Shown: positions 1 through 8,761 of the stretch, in pieces
Layout of the letters: every line of letters starts with the position of its first letter
How positions within the stretch are numbered: position 1 is the stretch's first letter
Assembly: GCA_028280505.1 (NCBI GenBank)
Contig: JANQLO010000038.1
Coordinates: forward strand, 1-64,000
Direction: 5' to 3'
Length of the DNA stretch: 64,000 bases
Origin: Chromatiales bacterium
GTDB lineage: Bacteria > Pseudomonadota > Gammaproteobacteria > Chromatiales > Chromatiaceae
Notes under the pieces: model-generated
Databases searched by the model: none
What the model was told of the DNA's origin: nothing
The model's input: the letters and a program-made list of their open reading frames with translations, nothing else
Made by a program: the position numbers and the translations under genes

Positions 1-300
1 GCTGGTGTTGTCGCCTTCATAGGGGTCGCTCCACCCCGCCTCGACCTCGACCACACCGCCGATTTCGATCCCGCTGAACCACTCGCCCGTGCCGCCGCCT
101 TTTTGTTCGGTGGTCTGCCTGAGTTCGGCAATTTCGCGGTCTTTCTCGCGGAGCATCCGATTCTGTGCCTTGACCTGATGTTCGAGTTGACTCAGACGCG
201 CCTTGATCGCCGCCAGTTCCTTTTCAAATGAGGCTGCGGACGCACTGCCGGAACAAACCAGCATCACTACAGCGATCACCACGATTAACTTTTTTAACAT
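1..300 (-). CDS. LbtU-like outer-membrane siderophore porin, N-terminal part (cut by window edge)
   Basis: Exactly 100 codons read from an ATG at 298-300 towards the window edge, so the C-terminal barrel is missing. The start is a hydrophobic signal peptide (MLKKLIVVIAVVML...) ending near ASA. It is followed by a short Leu-heptad coiled coil (about residues 25-60, containing RLSQLEHQV and EIAELRQT) and then the opening of a barrel, WFSGIEIGGVVEVEAGW. Signal peptide, coiled coil and an I-x-IGGVVEVEA strand are what I know from the LbtU family of Legionella-type siderophore porins. The product would be an outer-membrane beta-barrel. The gene points away from the DUF1348 gene, sharing a 314 bp intergenic region. 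A degraded fragment resembling its coiled coil lies at 30200-30273. Confidence 0.75.
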   Translation of the reverse strand, partial: MLKKLIVVIAVVMLVCSGSASAASFEKELAAIKARLSQLEHQVKAQNRMLREKDREIAELRQTTEQKGGGTGEWFSGIEIGGVVEVEAGWSDPYEGDNTS

Positions 301-614
301 GCAATACTCCCCTTACCCGCCAATGTCGCGAAAGCGAACAAACGTTTAAAACAACCTTACCCAACAACGTGATTGAGTTAAGACCAATTCGCGGGAGCGA
401 CAAGAGACCCGTTTTCGAGACCTCGTTCCATTAGGACATCGAACTCGCTCCGCGATCGATCCAAAGCATAGTCGGCAACCGGGGGGTTTCCTGCAATCAT
501 TTCTCAACAGCCTCAATGCAATTGGTCGGATCGAAAAAATCCGGCAGAACAAAGAAAATTGATGTACCGTTAAGTACACACTGTACCAAATGGTACGAAA
601 TGGGAGAAACGACG
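301..614. other. Divergent intergenic region between the porin and the DUF1348 gene
   Basis: No gene seen. It carries the upstream region of the leftward porin and, close to the rightward gene, the two GTACC-N4-GGTAC palindromes listed separately. A GGGAGA ribosome-binding site sits just before the DUF1348 start. Confidence 0.7.
564..596. promoter_or_regulatory. Double palindromic operator upstream of DUF1348/TetR pair
   Basis: Two tandem sites are seen: a degenerate GTACC-GTTA-AGTAC at 564-577 and a perfect GTACC-AAAT-GGTAC at 583-596, with centres 19 bp apart, just upstream of the DUF1348 start. Palindromes of this size suit a TetR dimer, and a tetR gene is cotranscribed two genes down, so autoregulation is the inference. 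The same double site recurs at 30631-30664 before a DUF1348 remnant, which supports real function. Confidence 0.65.
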
Positions 615-1082
615 ATGTCCGATAGACCGCCTCTACCGCCGTTCACCATGGAGACGGCCGTACAGAAAGCGCGTATGGCCGAAAACGCCTGGAACACCCG
701 CGACCCTGAGAAAGTCGCGCTTGCCTACACCGAAGACAGCCGATGGCGTAACCGCGGCGAGTTCCTGCAAGGTCGCGAGGAGATCGTGGCCTTCCTGCAA
801 CGTAAATGGGCGCGTGAGCTCGATTATCGTCTGATCAAAGAACTGTGGGGCTTTCGCGAGAATCGTATGGCGGTCAGATTCAAGTATGAATACCATGACG
901 ACACCGGCAATTGGTTCCGCGCCCACGGCAACGAACTATGGGAATTCGATGAACACGGCCTGATGCGGCGCCGTGAGGCCAGTATCAACGACGTCCCCAT
1001 AAAGGCCTCGGAACGCATGTTTTTGTGGGATGCCGGCCCCAGGCCCGAGGATCATCCCGGACTGACCGAACTCGGACTCTGA
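615..1082 (+). CDS. DUF1348 / SnoaL-like (NTF2-fold) small protein
   Basis: About 155 residues with the DUF1348 pattern: PPFTMETA near the start, then [11 protein letters not shown], a central [13 protein letters not shown] and a C-terminal [11 protein letters not shown]. The family has the NTF2-like cone fold and usually no proven enzymatic activity. The ATG at 615 was chosen because GGGAGA precedes it and the family begins just before PPF. An in-frame upstream ATG at 600 is possible. It is followed after 5 bp by tetR, so the two probably form one operon. Proteins of this family are often induced under stress by a neighbouring TetR repressor, which would fit the double operator upstream. Confidence 0.8.
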   Translation: MSDRPPLPPFTMETAVQKARMAENAWNTRDPEKVALAYTEDSRWRNRGEFLQGREEIVAFLQRKWARELDYRLIKELWGFRENRMAVRFKYEYHDDTGNWFRAHGNELWEFDEHGLMRRREASINDVPIKASERMFLWDAGPRPEDHPGLTELGL

Positions 1083-1087
1083 CGGCA

Positions 1088-1648
1088 ATGCCACGCAAGA
1101 TTACGGAGCGCAACGATGTCATCCCGATCCTCGCGGAACTGTTCCGTGAGCGTGGCTTCGCCGGCACCAGCCTGTCGGAGATCACCGAAAGGACCGGGTT
1201 GGGCAAAGGCAGCCTTTACCATTTCTTTCCGAACGGCAAAGAGGAAATGGGCAAGGCGGTACTCGATGATGTCGCCAATTGGTTCGAATACCACATATTT
1301 GCCCCATTACGCGAGGGCGAGGATCCTTACGCCGATATCGATTACATGTTCAAAGCCACTACGCAGTTTTTTCACTCCGGCAGACGGATCTGCCTGGTAG
1401 GCGTTTTTGCGCTGGATGATACCCGGGACCGCTTCAGCTCCGAGGTGCAATCCTATTTCGGGACCTGGACCAAAGCGCTTACGATTGCACTGAGACGCAC
1501 AGACTTCGGTGCGGCACAAGCGCGCGAGATCGCCGAGGATGTTGTGGCCGGTATTCAGGGCGCACTGGTACTGGCGAGGTCACAGGATGATCCCAAAATT
1601 TTCACACGCGCGATAAAACGTCTAAAGGCACGAACCCGCATAACATAA
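1088..1648 (+). CDS. TetR family transcriptional regulator
   Basis: About 186 residues. The N-terminal helix-turn-helix covers roughly residues 5-55 (GFAGTSLSEITERTGLGKGSLYHFF), the typical TetR DNA-binding domain, followed by an all-helical ligand domain. The C-terminal part resembles the LmrA/YxaF type (SYFGTWTKAL, AEDVVAGIQGALVLAR). The ATG at 1088 was chosen because it gives the standard N-terminus. The track-length extension to 1025 would overlap the DUF1348 gene. It lies 5 bp after DUF1348, so it is probably the repressor of its own operon acting at the GTACC-N4-GGTAC sites at 564-596. Confidence 0.88.
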   Translation: MPRKITERNDVIPILAELFRERGFAGTSLSEITERTGLGKGSLYHFFPNGKEEMGKAVLDDVANWFEYHIFAPLREGEDPYADIDYMFKATTQFFHSGRRICLVGVFALDDTRDRFSSEVQSYFGTWTKALTIALRRTDFGAAQAREIAEDVVAGIQGALVLARSQDDPKIFTRAIKRLKARTRIT

Positions 1649-2054
1649 GCCAACCGTAGCAGCCCCGTATGCGGATACCCACCGACCCAACACGACCAAA
1701 ATAGCCAACGCCTATAGGGTCGATCAGGATTACATCTTGGACATCGCTGCTTGCTCGGCAAATAATTTGCGGGACGATGTTGAAGCCGGCACGACAAACG
1801 CGGCATGACCGCGCAGCTGACTAAACCCGTCGACTAGAGGCGTCTATAAAGCGCACATATGAACACCGGCCATGCACGGGGGATCTTCGTCGTCCGTGAT
1901 GAGCGCCAAAGGAAAAGATACCGTCATCGACGATCGTACGTCGACCGACGGCCTTCAATAATCTCGGGATCGACACCTCTAACATACCCCGTTAACCCGG
2001 TCGGTTATCACGGACGCCCGGCCCACAAGGCTTCCGAACACCGGAGGAAAGCGC
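1649..2054. other. Intergenic region between tetR and the porin
   Basis: No supported gene. One frame (about 1644-1808) is open without a start codon and ends in a stop. It could be a remnant but matches nothing I recognise. The last 100 bp should contain the porin promoter, and a GGAGGAAAGC ribosome-binding site precedes its ATG. Confidence 0.5.
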
Positions 2055-3518
2055 ATGCACGCATTCAAGCCCGCTCCATATCTCCTGGTAACCGCGATGG
2101 CGATTTTCCCGCAAGGCGCCAGTGCCGTAGGCCTGCCCGATGTCAGCAACGCCCATTTCGGCAAGGTGCTACCCCAGGCCGACGGTTTCTCCAACGCCGT
2201 CACCGGCGGCAAAGTGGATCTCAGTTTACGCCTGCGTTACGAATCGGTCGACGACAGCATCCCGTCGGGATCGTCGCTCGCGGGAACCGATGATGCCGAG
2301 TTGTTGAGCCTGCGAACCGCGCTCGGCTACACCACGGCACGTTATCACGGCTTTTGGGCCCGTCTGCAATTCGAGGCCAATACACGTATAGGCAGCGACA
2401 AGGCGCTGAACGTCGACGATGATCTCACCTTCCCACCCGGACCGGGCGGGTCGCGTATCGCCGAAGGCCATTCGTTGATCCCGGATAACAATTTCGAAGA
2501 AATCAACGAAGCCTATCTGGGCTGGCGCAGTGCCACCGGCGGCTGCCCCAATGCGCCGGGGGGCTGTAACGGCAACACCACGGTCAAGCTCGGGCGCCAA
2601 AGCATCATCTACGATAATCATCGCTGGGTCGGCAACATCGTCTGGCGCCAGAACAACCAATCGTTCGATGCCGTGCGGATCGACAACACCACGATCAATA
2701 ATCTCAGTATTTCCTATGCCTATGTAGACAGGGTCAACCGGCTGTTCGGTGCCGACTCGGCATTCAAGGAATTCGAGTTGACCGATTCGCATTTCATCAA
2801 CGTCGGTTACAAACTGCCGTTCGGCAAACTGACTGCTTATGGGTATCTGTTGGATTTCGACGACAACCCGCGAACACCATTCGTCGAAGGCGTTGGAGCC
2901 GGTGCCGGCATAACCAATTTCGACTCCGACACCTGGGGTGTGCGCTTCGTCGGCAAGCATCCGATCGGAGATGACTTTACCCTGTTGGGCGAACTCGAAT
3001 GGGCGAACCAGGACCCCACGAACGACGCGAGTTCGGCATTGGACGACAACGACTACGTCAACGTCGAGATCGGTGGTGCCTTCAAGTTCGCGGGCAAAGA
3101 CATGGTCATCAAGATCGGGCGGGAAGTTCTCGAGGGCAATGGCGTCAATGCCTTGCAGACCCCCCTGGCTACCGTCCATGCGTTCAACGGCTGGGCGGAC
3201 AAGTTCGTCGGCGCACCCGGCGGTTCCGCTACCCCGGTGGGCGGTCTCGAGGACACCAGTGCCACCCTCGTGGTCAAGGGCCTGTTAGCAAACCTTATCG
3301 GTCCGTCGAAACTCGTCTTACAGTACCACGACTATGAAGCCGACAAGACCGTCTCGGGCATCAAGGACTATGGCGACGAATGGGGCGTGCTGTTCGCCAA
3401 GCCCTTCTCGAAGGAATGGCTCGGGGTGTTGAAATACGCCAACTTCGATGACGGCGGCGACGGCTTCAGCTTCGACACGGAAAAATTCTGGGTCATGCTG
3501 CAGTATCAATACAAATGA
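2055..3518 (+). CDS. Alginate-export-type outer-membrane porin
   Basis: 487 residues. A signal peptide (about 1-25, cut near ASA-VG) is followed by a beta-barrel with alternating polar and aromatic residues. It has features I associate with the alginate_exp/OprD-like porins of marine gammaproteobacteria: LRLRYESVDD near the start, FEEINEAYLGW, the VKLGRQSIIYDNHRWVGN stretch, and strands ending in an aromatic-rich C-terminus (FWVMLQYQYK). The product would be an outer-membrane channel for small organic or anionic solutes, and the substrate is unknown. GGAGG precedes the ATG. The gene stands alone and is closed by a strong terminator. No Sec or transport partner is adjacent. Confidence 0.8.
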   Translation: MHAFKPAPYLLVTAMAIFPQGASAVGLPDVSNAHFGKVLPQADGFSNAVTGGKVDLSLRLRYESVDDSIPSGSSLAGTDDAELLSLRTALGYTTARYHGFWARLQFEANTRIGSDKALNVDDDLTFPPGPGGSRIAEGHSLIPDNNFEEINEAYLGWRSATGGCPNAPGGCNGNTTVKLGRQSIIYDNHRWVGNIVWRQNNQSFDAVRIDNTTINNLSISYAYVDRVNRLFGADSAFKEFELTDSHFINVGYKLPFGKLTAYGYLLDFDDNPRTPFVEGVGAGAGITNFDSDTWGVRFVGKHPIGDDFTLLGELEWANQDPTNDASSALDDNDYVNVEIGGAFKFAGKDMVIKIGREVLEGNGVNALQTPLATVHAFNGWADKFVGAPGGSATPVGGLEDTSATLVVKGLLANLIGPSKLVLQYHDYEADKTVSGIKDYGDEWGVLFAKPFSKEWLGVLKYANFDDGGDGFSFDTEKFWVMLQYQYK

Positions 3519-3560
3519 GCAAAGCGGGCCTGCCGGCTGAAGTACCACAGTGCGGCTTTT

Positions 3561-3602
3561 CACTTCAACACACGGTAACCGTGTGTTGAAGTGATTTTTT
3601 TT
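3561..3602 (+). terminator. Rho-independent terminator after the porin
   Basis: A near-perfect 15-16 bp stem (3561-3576 pairing with 3578-3593) is followed by a T run at 3595-3602, starting 43 bp after the porin stop codon. Confidence 0.92.
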
Positions 3603-3690
3603 GCATTTCGGCTGGAACGGTGTGCCTCGTCCGTATGGCAGGTACTCGCTCGGCTACGGCCGACATTCCCGACCTCTCGACGGCCATGCG

Positions 3691-4677
3691 TCAACCGTAA
3701 CCAATCTGCTCGTCGTTATCGTCATTACTAAAAGTCGTGGGCAGCTTGCCCGGCGAAACATTTTTCAGGTGATCCACTCGCCATTGCTCGGCGGCTTGCA
3801 TAAAAGCCAGGCACGCGGGGCAGCGATAGGCACCTTTGCGGCAGATCAGCGTAATGCTGTGTTGCGGTAATTCCGGATCCAGCATAACGGGGTGCACGCT
3901 TGTTTCTGCGCTGGTCATGGTTCTGGGCAGGATGGTGGTGAGCCGCCCCATACGAACCAGCTCGACGATCACACTCAGCGAATTGCTCTCCATCGCAATC
4001 TGTGGCGAGACGCCGATTTTGCGGCAATACCGATCCACGTGTCGACGCAGTGCAAAATCCGGATTCAGCAGAGCCAATGGCTCCTGTTCGAACTCGCGTT
4101 TCGTCAATGGCGTGTCTCTACCGGCGTAGGGATGCGAGTCACCGACCGCCAGATTCAACGACTCGATAAACAAGACCCGCAATTCGACCTCGTTGGACCG
4201 GGACTCCGACGCAAGCGTATTGGTGAACGCTATGCCGATATCGGTCCGATCTTCCGCGACGGCGGCCTCAATTTCGTCTTGCGGCATCTCGGTCGTGACA
4301 AATGTGATGCCCGGGAACAAGGTGTTGAACTTGTCCAGAAGCGGCGCAGCGAGGTACTCGGTGATCGGTGTCATTCCGATGTGCAACGAGCCCCGGCTGA
4401 GGTCCATCAGCTCGTGTATGGCACGCTGGCCCGCATCCAGCTCACTTATCGCGCGGCGTGCGTATAGCGCATAGGTCTCGCCGGCGTCAGTCAAACGTAC
4501 TTTTCTGTTCGACCGATCCAACAGCTGTACGTCCAGCGTCTCTTCGAGTTGTTTGATTTGTTGCGACAACGTGGGCTGTGAAACGTGCAGGGCCTCGGCC
4601 GCGCGGGTAAAACCTTGATACTCAGCCACGGCAAGCAGATAGCGGATTGAGCGCGGACACATCGCGTTACGATCCAT
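3691..4677 (-). CDS. LysR family regulator, CynR-like
   Basis: 328 residues. The N-terminal winged helix (about 10-70) includes FTRAAEALHVSQPTLSQQIKQLE, the classic LysR helix-turn-helix. The effector domain carries RGSLHIGMTPI and a pattern very close to E. coli CynR (RYLLAVAE, LYARRAISELDAGQRAIH, DIGIAF, IAMESNSLSVIVELVR). CynR senses cyanate, but no cyanase or cynT is in the window. The nearest nitrogen/sulfur-anion genes are the thiocyanate genes 4.7 kb to the right. The true start may be the internal Met at residue 6, which matches CynR better. It is divergent from the methyltransferase across an AT-rich 355 bp region where it may bind. Confidence 0.85.
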   Translation of the reverse strand: MDRNAMCPRSIRYLLAVAEYQGFTRAAEALHVSQPTLSQQIKQLEETLDVQLLDRSNRKVRLTDAGETYALYARRAISELDAGQRAIHELMDLSRGSLHIGMTPITEYLAAPLLDKFNTLFPGITFVTTEMPQDEIEAAVAEDRTDIGIAFTNTLASESRSNEVELRVLFIESLNLAVGDSHPYAGRDTPLTKREFEQEPLALLNPDFALRRHVDRYCRKIGVSPQIAMESNSLSVIVELVRMGRLTTILPRTMTSAETSVHPVMLDPELPQHSITLICRKGAYRCPACLAFMQAAEQWRVDHLKNVSPGKLPTTFSNDDNDEQIGYG

Positions 4678-5032
4678 AGCCTTATCCTATAGGTTTCATC
4701 AAAACTATATCTTGGACAATTTATTTGTTCTAGTAAATAGTCTGTATATGCTTAAGCATGTATGCCTTGCAGTTTAGGGCTTACAAGTACGATAGAAGTT
4801 CCTACATTATTAATAAACGGTTTTATTACTTAGCAGCTTTATAAGCTAAACATTATATATTGATTCAATTGTCGGGTAGCGGCCGACAAAGCGGTTCCGG
4901 GGTGTAACAAAACACCTTTATGTGACCTTGACTAAGGCTCGTTTTCCGTCGTCGGCGTACCTTCCGACCGCAGGAGCAGACACCGTTTGATCTTAATGAC
5001 GGCATAGGCCGAGCAACCCATACCGAGGCACC
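4678..5032. other. AT-rich divergent intergenic region
   Basis: 355 bp without a gene. The left 190 bp are clearly AT-rich compared with the neighbours, which suggests promoters for the leftward lysR. LysR-type T-N11-A sites would be expected here but I cannot single one out. The right part precedes the methyltransferase. Confidence 0.6.
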
Positions 5033-5902
5033 ATGTTATCGCGTCGACGAAAAGCATCTCGAGGTCAAGCGAACGTGTCGCGAGATCCACACCGCTTTGT
5101 CAACGAACTCGATGGCGATGCCGTCGAGCAACTGATCGGCCGCTTGGAAAGCCGGGCAAAAGACCAAATCTTCACCGATCTATGGTCGAAGTACATCGAT
5201 CGTCTAACGTTGTCGGCATCGACCCGATTACTCGAAGTAGGTTGTGGCACGGGCAATGTCTTGAGGTCAATAGCGCTGCTGAAGCAAGACTGGAACGGTG
5301 CCATGGTCGGGGTCGAGCAAAGTGAAGCATTCATCAATGCCGCACAACGTTTTGCTGCTCGGGATGGTATCGCTGATCAAATCGAGTTTCGCGTCGGTGA
5401 TGCGCATAGCCTGGATTTTCCGGCCGCCTCGTTCGATATCGTCATCGCCAACACGGTGATTAGCCATGTCACGGACCCGTTAGCGGTACTGGACGAGATG
5501 TCACGTGTGGTCAAGCCGGACGGCATAATCGTGATTTTCGACGGAGACTATGCCTCGCTGAGCTACGCCTACCCCGATCATGCCTTTGGCAAGCGTATGG
5601 ATGACGCACTCACACGGGTGACATTCAACAATCCCTGGATAATGCGCGATTTGCCTCGGCTTTTTGCCGAACACGGATTGCGGATCGTGGAAACCTGGGG
5701 TGAAGCAGTGGTTGAGATTGGCGACAGCAGCTATTTCAAATCATTCGCCGCAACCTATGTGCCCTACGTGCTGAGGGAAACCGAACTGCCTGCCGCCGAT
5801 GTCGAACGATGGCATACAGAGCAGCTCGATGCTATGCGCTCGGGGAAATTCTTCGCATCCTGTAACTATTGCACCTATCTGCTGCAACATGCCCACGGTT
5901 GA
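5033..5902 (+). CDS. Class I SAM-dependent methyltransferase
   Basis: 289 residues. SAM-binding motif I, RLLEVGCGTGNVL, lies at about residues 64-76. An acidic end of strand 2 (VGVEQS) and the motif IV region SFDIVIANTVISHV follow. This is a Methyltransf_11/25-type Rossmann fold with an extra N-terminal helical region. The substrate is not evident. Its C-terminal half (YFKSFAATYVPYVL) is like family members acting on small molecules. It is divergent from the CynR-like regulator, which may control it. Confidence 0.82.
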   Translation: MLSRRRKASRGQANVSRDPHRFVNELDGDAVEQLIGRLESRAKDQIFTDLWSKYIDRLTLSASTRLLEVGCGTGNVLRSIALLKQDWNGAMVGVEQSEAFINAAQRFAARDGIADQIEFRVGDAHSLDFPAASFDIVIANTVISHVTDPLAVLDEMSRVVKPDGIIVIFDGDYASLSYAYPDHAFGKRMDDALTRVTFNNPWIMRDLPRLFAEHGLRIVETWGEAVVEIGDSSYFKSFAATYVPYVLRETELPAADVERWHTEQLDAMRSGKFFASCNYCTYLLQHAHG

Positions 5903-6247
5903 GTTTTCGATGGGCAGCGAAGCGAAATTCTGCCGCCGTATCGAGTATCCGGAAGCACACGAGGGGCAACCGGGCGATGACTGTGAAAGTCATGTGACGT
6001 TACAACGGACAAGGCGTCCTATCGATTGTGATCACGTCGCTTCCGGGCCGACGCTTTTGACGTTGCCCGCTTTGAGTTCGGTATCCACCAGAGATGCGTC
6101 GCAGCCGTTGCACGAAAGATTCACCCCGCCCTTAAGGTGCGACGACCGTCGACCGATCTGGCTTTGTCGTCAAGGACGGTTCGAACCGAATCCGGGACGC
6201 GTGATGACCGAAAGACAGAGACTTGATTTTGTAACCGGAGGACGAAA
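5903..6247. other. Intergenic region
   Basis: 345 bp with no supported gene. A GGAGGACG ribosome-binding site for the next gene is at the right end. Confidence 0.5.
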
Positions 6248-6646
6248 ATGGGAACTGTCGACCGGATGAAACGTGGATTGCCGGGTGGTTTATTGTTCGC
6301 ATGTTTTTTCATTGCGATTGGTGGTCACGCGCAACCAAATCAGGAAAAATTCATCGTCACTTACAAAAGCCAGGTCGAACCCATGCCGCTCAACCGTATT
6401 CACAGTTGGCGCATGCGTGTCGAAACTACCGACGGGATGCCCGTTACCGGTGCCGATATCAGAGTGGATGGCGGTATGCCGGCGCATGGCCATGGGCTTC
6501 CGACACAGCCCGTCGTCCGTGAGATCGGCGAAGGGAATTATCTCGTTGAAGGGCTTAAATTCAGCATGACCGGATATTGGGAAATGTGGTTCGAGATCAA
6601 GGCCGGTGGCATCAGCGAAAAAAAGAAATTCGCGCTCGATTTTTAG
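6248..6646 (+). CDS. FixH/YtkA-like exported protein
   Basis: 132 residues. An N-terminal signal or anchor helix (about 9-27, GLPGGLLFACFFIAIGGHA) precedes an immunoglobulin-like YtkA domain with the landmark PLNRIHSWRMRVET, GADIRVDGGMPAHGHGLPTQP and a C-terminal GYWEMWFEIK. The HGHGLPT stretch is typical and may bind copper. The protein would act in the periplasm. It is followed after 76 bp by a di-haem peroxidase; FixH-like proteins are often found with MauG-type genes. A strong GGAGG site precedes the ATG. Confidence 0.8.
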   Translation: MGTVDRMKRGLPGGLLFACFFIAIGGHAQPNQEKFIVTYKSQVEPMPLNRIHSWRMRVETTDGMPVTGADIRVDGGMPAHGHGLPTQPVVREIGEGNYLVEGLKFSMTGYWEMWFEIKAGGISEKKKFALDF

Positions 6647-6722
6647 TGGGCTCGTTGTGCGCGTTTATTCAGGTTAACAGCGACGATATGCGTAACATTC
6701 GGCTAACCGGACGGTCCACGCG

Positions 6723-8033
6723 ATGACCAGATTGAGAACCGGTCCATATCTGCTGTCGCTACTGTTGTCTATCACGGCGCCAAGTTCGATAACCGCTGCC
6801 TGGAGCCCATCCGAACTCTCACTACTGCGACTACAATGGCTCGGCAGTCTGCCGCCATTACCGGCGGACCCGAGTAACCGCGTAGCGGACGATCCGCGTG
6901 CAGCCGAATTCGGTCGGCGGCTCTTTTTTGACAGACGCCTGAGTGCCAACGGCGAAGTGGCATGCGCGAGCTGCCACATACCGGGGAAGTCTTTCACCGA
7001 CGGTCTGGCCCGATCCCGGGGCGTCGGGGAAACGAAACGAAGTGCGCCGACGCTGATCGGTGCCGCCTATGCGCCATGGTATTTCTGGGACGGACGCAGT
7101 GACAGCTTATGGTCCCAAGCCCTAGGACCGCTGGAATCCCCCGTTGAGCACGGCGGCAATCGACTGCAATACGCCCGGTTGATTCGTAACGACCCTGTCT
7201 ACAGCGACCACTATGAAACATTGTTCGGCCCATTACCCGATCTGTCCGATCGACAGCGTTTTCCCGACGGCGCCTCGCCGGTCGGCACCGATGCAGCCAT
7301 TGCCGAATGGCGAGGTATGGCCGAGGTCGACCGCAAGGCCGTCACCCGCATTTTCGTCAATGTCGGCAAGGCCGTCGCGGCCTATCAACGCAAACTGGTG
7401 CCCGGGCTCGCACGCTTCGACCGCTATCTCGAGAAGGTGTTTCAAGGTGACCCGTCGGGCGGAGGACTGATGAGCACCGACGAAGTGGCCGGGTTGAAAC
7501 TGTTTGTCGGCAAAGCCATGTGTGTGACGTGTCACATGGGTCCGCTCTTTACCAATCATGGCTTTCACAACGTTGGTGCGCCGGACCCGGCCATGTCGAA
7601 ACCCGGGTATCGGCTACCTATCGTTCACCTTTTTATAGAGAAACCGGAACCGGACATGGGGCGATATCGTGGTGTACGCCAGTCTTTGGCGAGTGAGTTC
7701 AACTGTCTCGGCGAGTATAGCGATGCCACGAAAAACGATTGTTCCGAACTTGTTTTTGCCAATACGCGGCACCAGGACACGCTGGGGGCATTCAAAGTGC
7801 CGACGTTACGTAACGTGGCCGATACCGCACCTTATATGCATGTTGGGCAGTTCGCGACCTTGGGAGAGGTTTTGAGACATTACAACGCCCCACCTGTTGC
7901 ACCCAGTGGTCGCAACGAATTGATACCTCTGGCGTTGACAGATCGGGAGTTAAATCAGCTTGAAGCCTTCCTCCATAGTCTGAGTAGCCCGCCAGCCGTT
8001 TCCGCGGAATGGCTGCAAATACCCGATCTTTGA
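6723..8033 (+). CDS. Di-haem cytochrome c peroxidase / MauG family protein
   Basis: 436 residues with a signal peptide (about 1-26). Two haem c sites are seen: CASCH at 81-85 and CVTCH at 267-271. Conserved family segments include GRRLFFDRRLSANGEVACASCH, APTLIGAAYAPWYFWDGR and FKVPTLRNVADTAPYMH. The periplasmic product either reduces hydrogen peroxide or, as in MauG, oxidises a protein side chain. The segment before the second haem is short on the classical peroxidase calcium-site residues, so the MauG-like group is the better fit. It probably forms a pair with the FixH-like gene upstream. Confidence 0.88.
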   Translation: MTRLRTGPYLLSLLLSITAPSSITAAWSPSELSLLRLQWLGSLPPLPADPSNRVADDPRAAEFGRRLFFDRRLSANGEVACASCHIPGKSFTDGLARSRGVGETKRSAPTLIGAAYAPWYFWDGRSDSLWSQALGPLESPVEHGGNRLQYARLIRNDPVYSDHYETLFGPLPDLSDRQRFPDGASPVGTDAAIAEWRGMAEVDRKAVTRIFVNVGKAVAAYQRKLVPGLARFDRYLEKVFQGDPSGGGLMSTDEVAGLKLFVGKAMCVTCHMGPLFTNHGFHNVGAPDPAMSKPGYRLPIVHLFIEKPEPDMGRYRGVRQSLASEFNCLGEYSDATKNDCSELVFANTRHQDTLGAFKVPTLRNVADTAPYMHVGQFATLGEVLRHYNAPPVAPSGRNELIPLALTDRELNQLEAFLHSLSSPPAVSAEWLQIPDL

Positions 8034-8166
8034 GCCGCTGACGTGATACGCCCGCAGGGTTTTTGCTCTGCAACATCGAATCTTGGTCTCTGCGCACTGC
8101 CTCGGTGATGCCTAGCGGCGTATGGCCATCAGGTACCCTGTCGGCACGGTCTGAGCCGGATTTGCA

Positions 8167-8508
8167 TCAGCGGTGTTCTATTGATTTCCGGCCGACATGC
8201 CAAACGAGTGCGTAGACGGACTTATCCGTGTTCCCGCAGTTGGTCTCGATGATGACCTCGGCACCGAGCTTTTTCACGGCCGCGTTGACAGCGCTTCCAT
8301 AAATCCCTCGGCGAAATTGCCGATAGGTGCAGGGACCGAGATGCCCACCCTTCTGGCTCATAAACGAAAACAAGTCGGGCAGCGTAAAGCACCATCGATC
8401 GGGTGTGATGTCGAATCGACGGTCCTGTTCAAGTGCATGCATCAGGCACGTATCCTGATTTGCGACTTGCTCGAAGAAATCGACTACCGTCTTTTCCAGC
8501 GCAGGCAT
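8167..8508 (-). CDS. Hypothetical protein, 113 residues
   Basis: No family recognised. The composition is protein-like, with four Cys and several aromatics (WCFTLPDLFSFMSQKGGHLGP; KSVYALVWHVGR). There is no signal peptide. The start codon at 8506-8508 lies only 9 bp from the left end of the inverted-repeat element at 8518-8761, and no good ribosome-binding site is left in front of it. The element may therefore have inserted at or in its 5' end, making this a truncated gene. Confidence 0.5.
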   Translation of the reverse strand: MPALEKTVVDFFEQVANQDTCLMHALEQDRRFDITPDRWCFTLPDLFSFMSQKGGHLGPCTYRQFRRGIYGSAVNAAVKKLGAEVIIETNCGNTDKSVYALVWHVGRKSIEHR

Positions 8509-8517
8509 CTAGCGTTC

Positions 8518-8761
8518 TGTCCGGTTAATTCGTTGAACGTCAGAGCCGCCCAAACGGACCGAGACAAGCCGCGGTTCGCAGGGAATGGCCCGCGCCCTTT
8601 CCAAAAACCGCAACGCCGTATCGGTCCTTTTTTGGAGGCCTTCGGACGCACCGGCAAGGGCTTTCGGCATTGTTGCGCACGCTTAACCGGTTCCGCGCTC
8701 GCACGCCTAACTGACGAAGGGCCCTTACCGGTGCGCTGAGGTGCAACGAATTAACCGGACA
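8518..8761. mobile_element. MITE-like element with 26 bp inverted ends
   Basis: The left end 8518-8543 and the right end 8736-8761 are inverted copies matching at 24 of 26 positions, starting TGTCCGGTTAATTCGTTG. The 192 bp between them hold no gene. This is the shape of a small non-autonomous transposable element. No clear target-site duplication is visible at the two borders, and no related transposase is in the window. Confidence 0.55.

Noticed and set aside
1859-2293. 144-residue plus-strand frame overlapping the porin start
   Set aside because: It overlaps the well-supported porin in another frame and has Arg-rich shadow composition.
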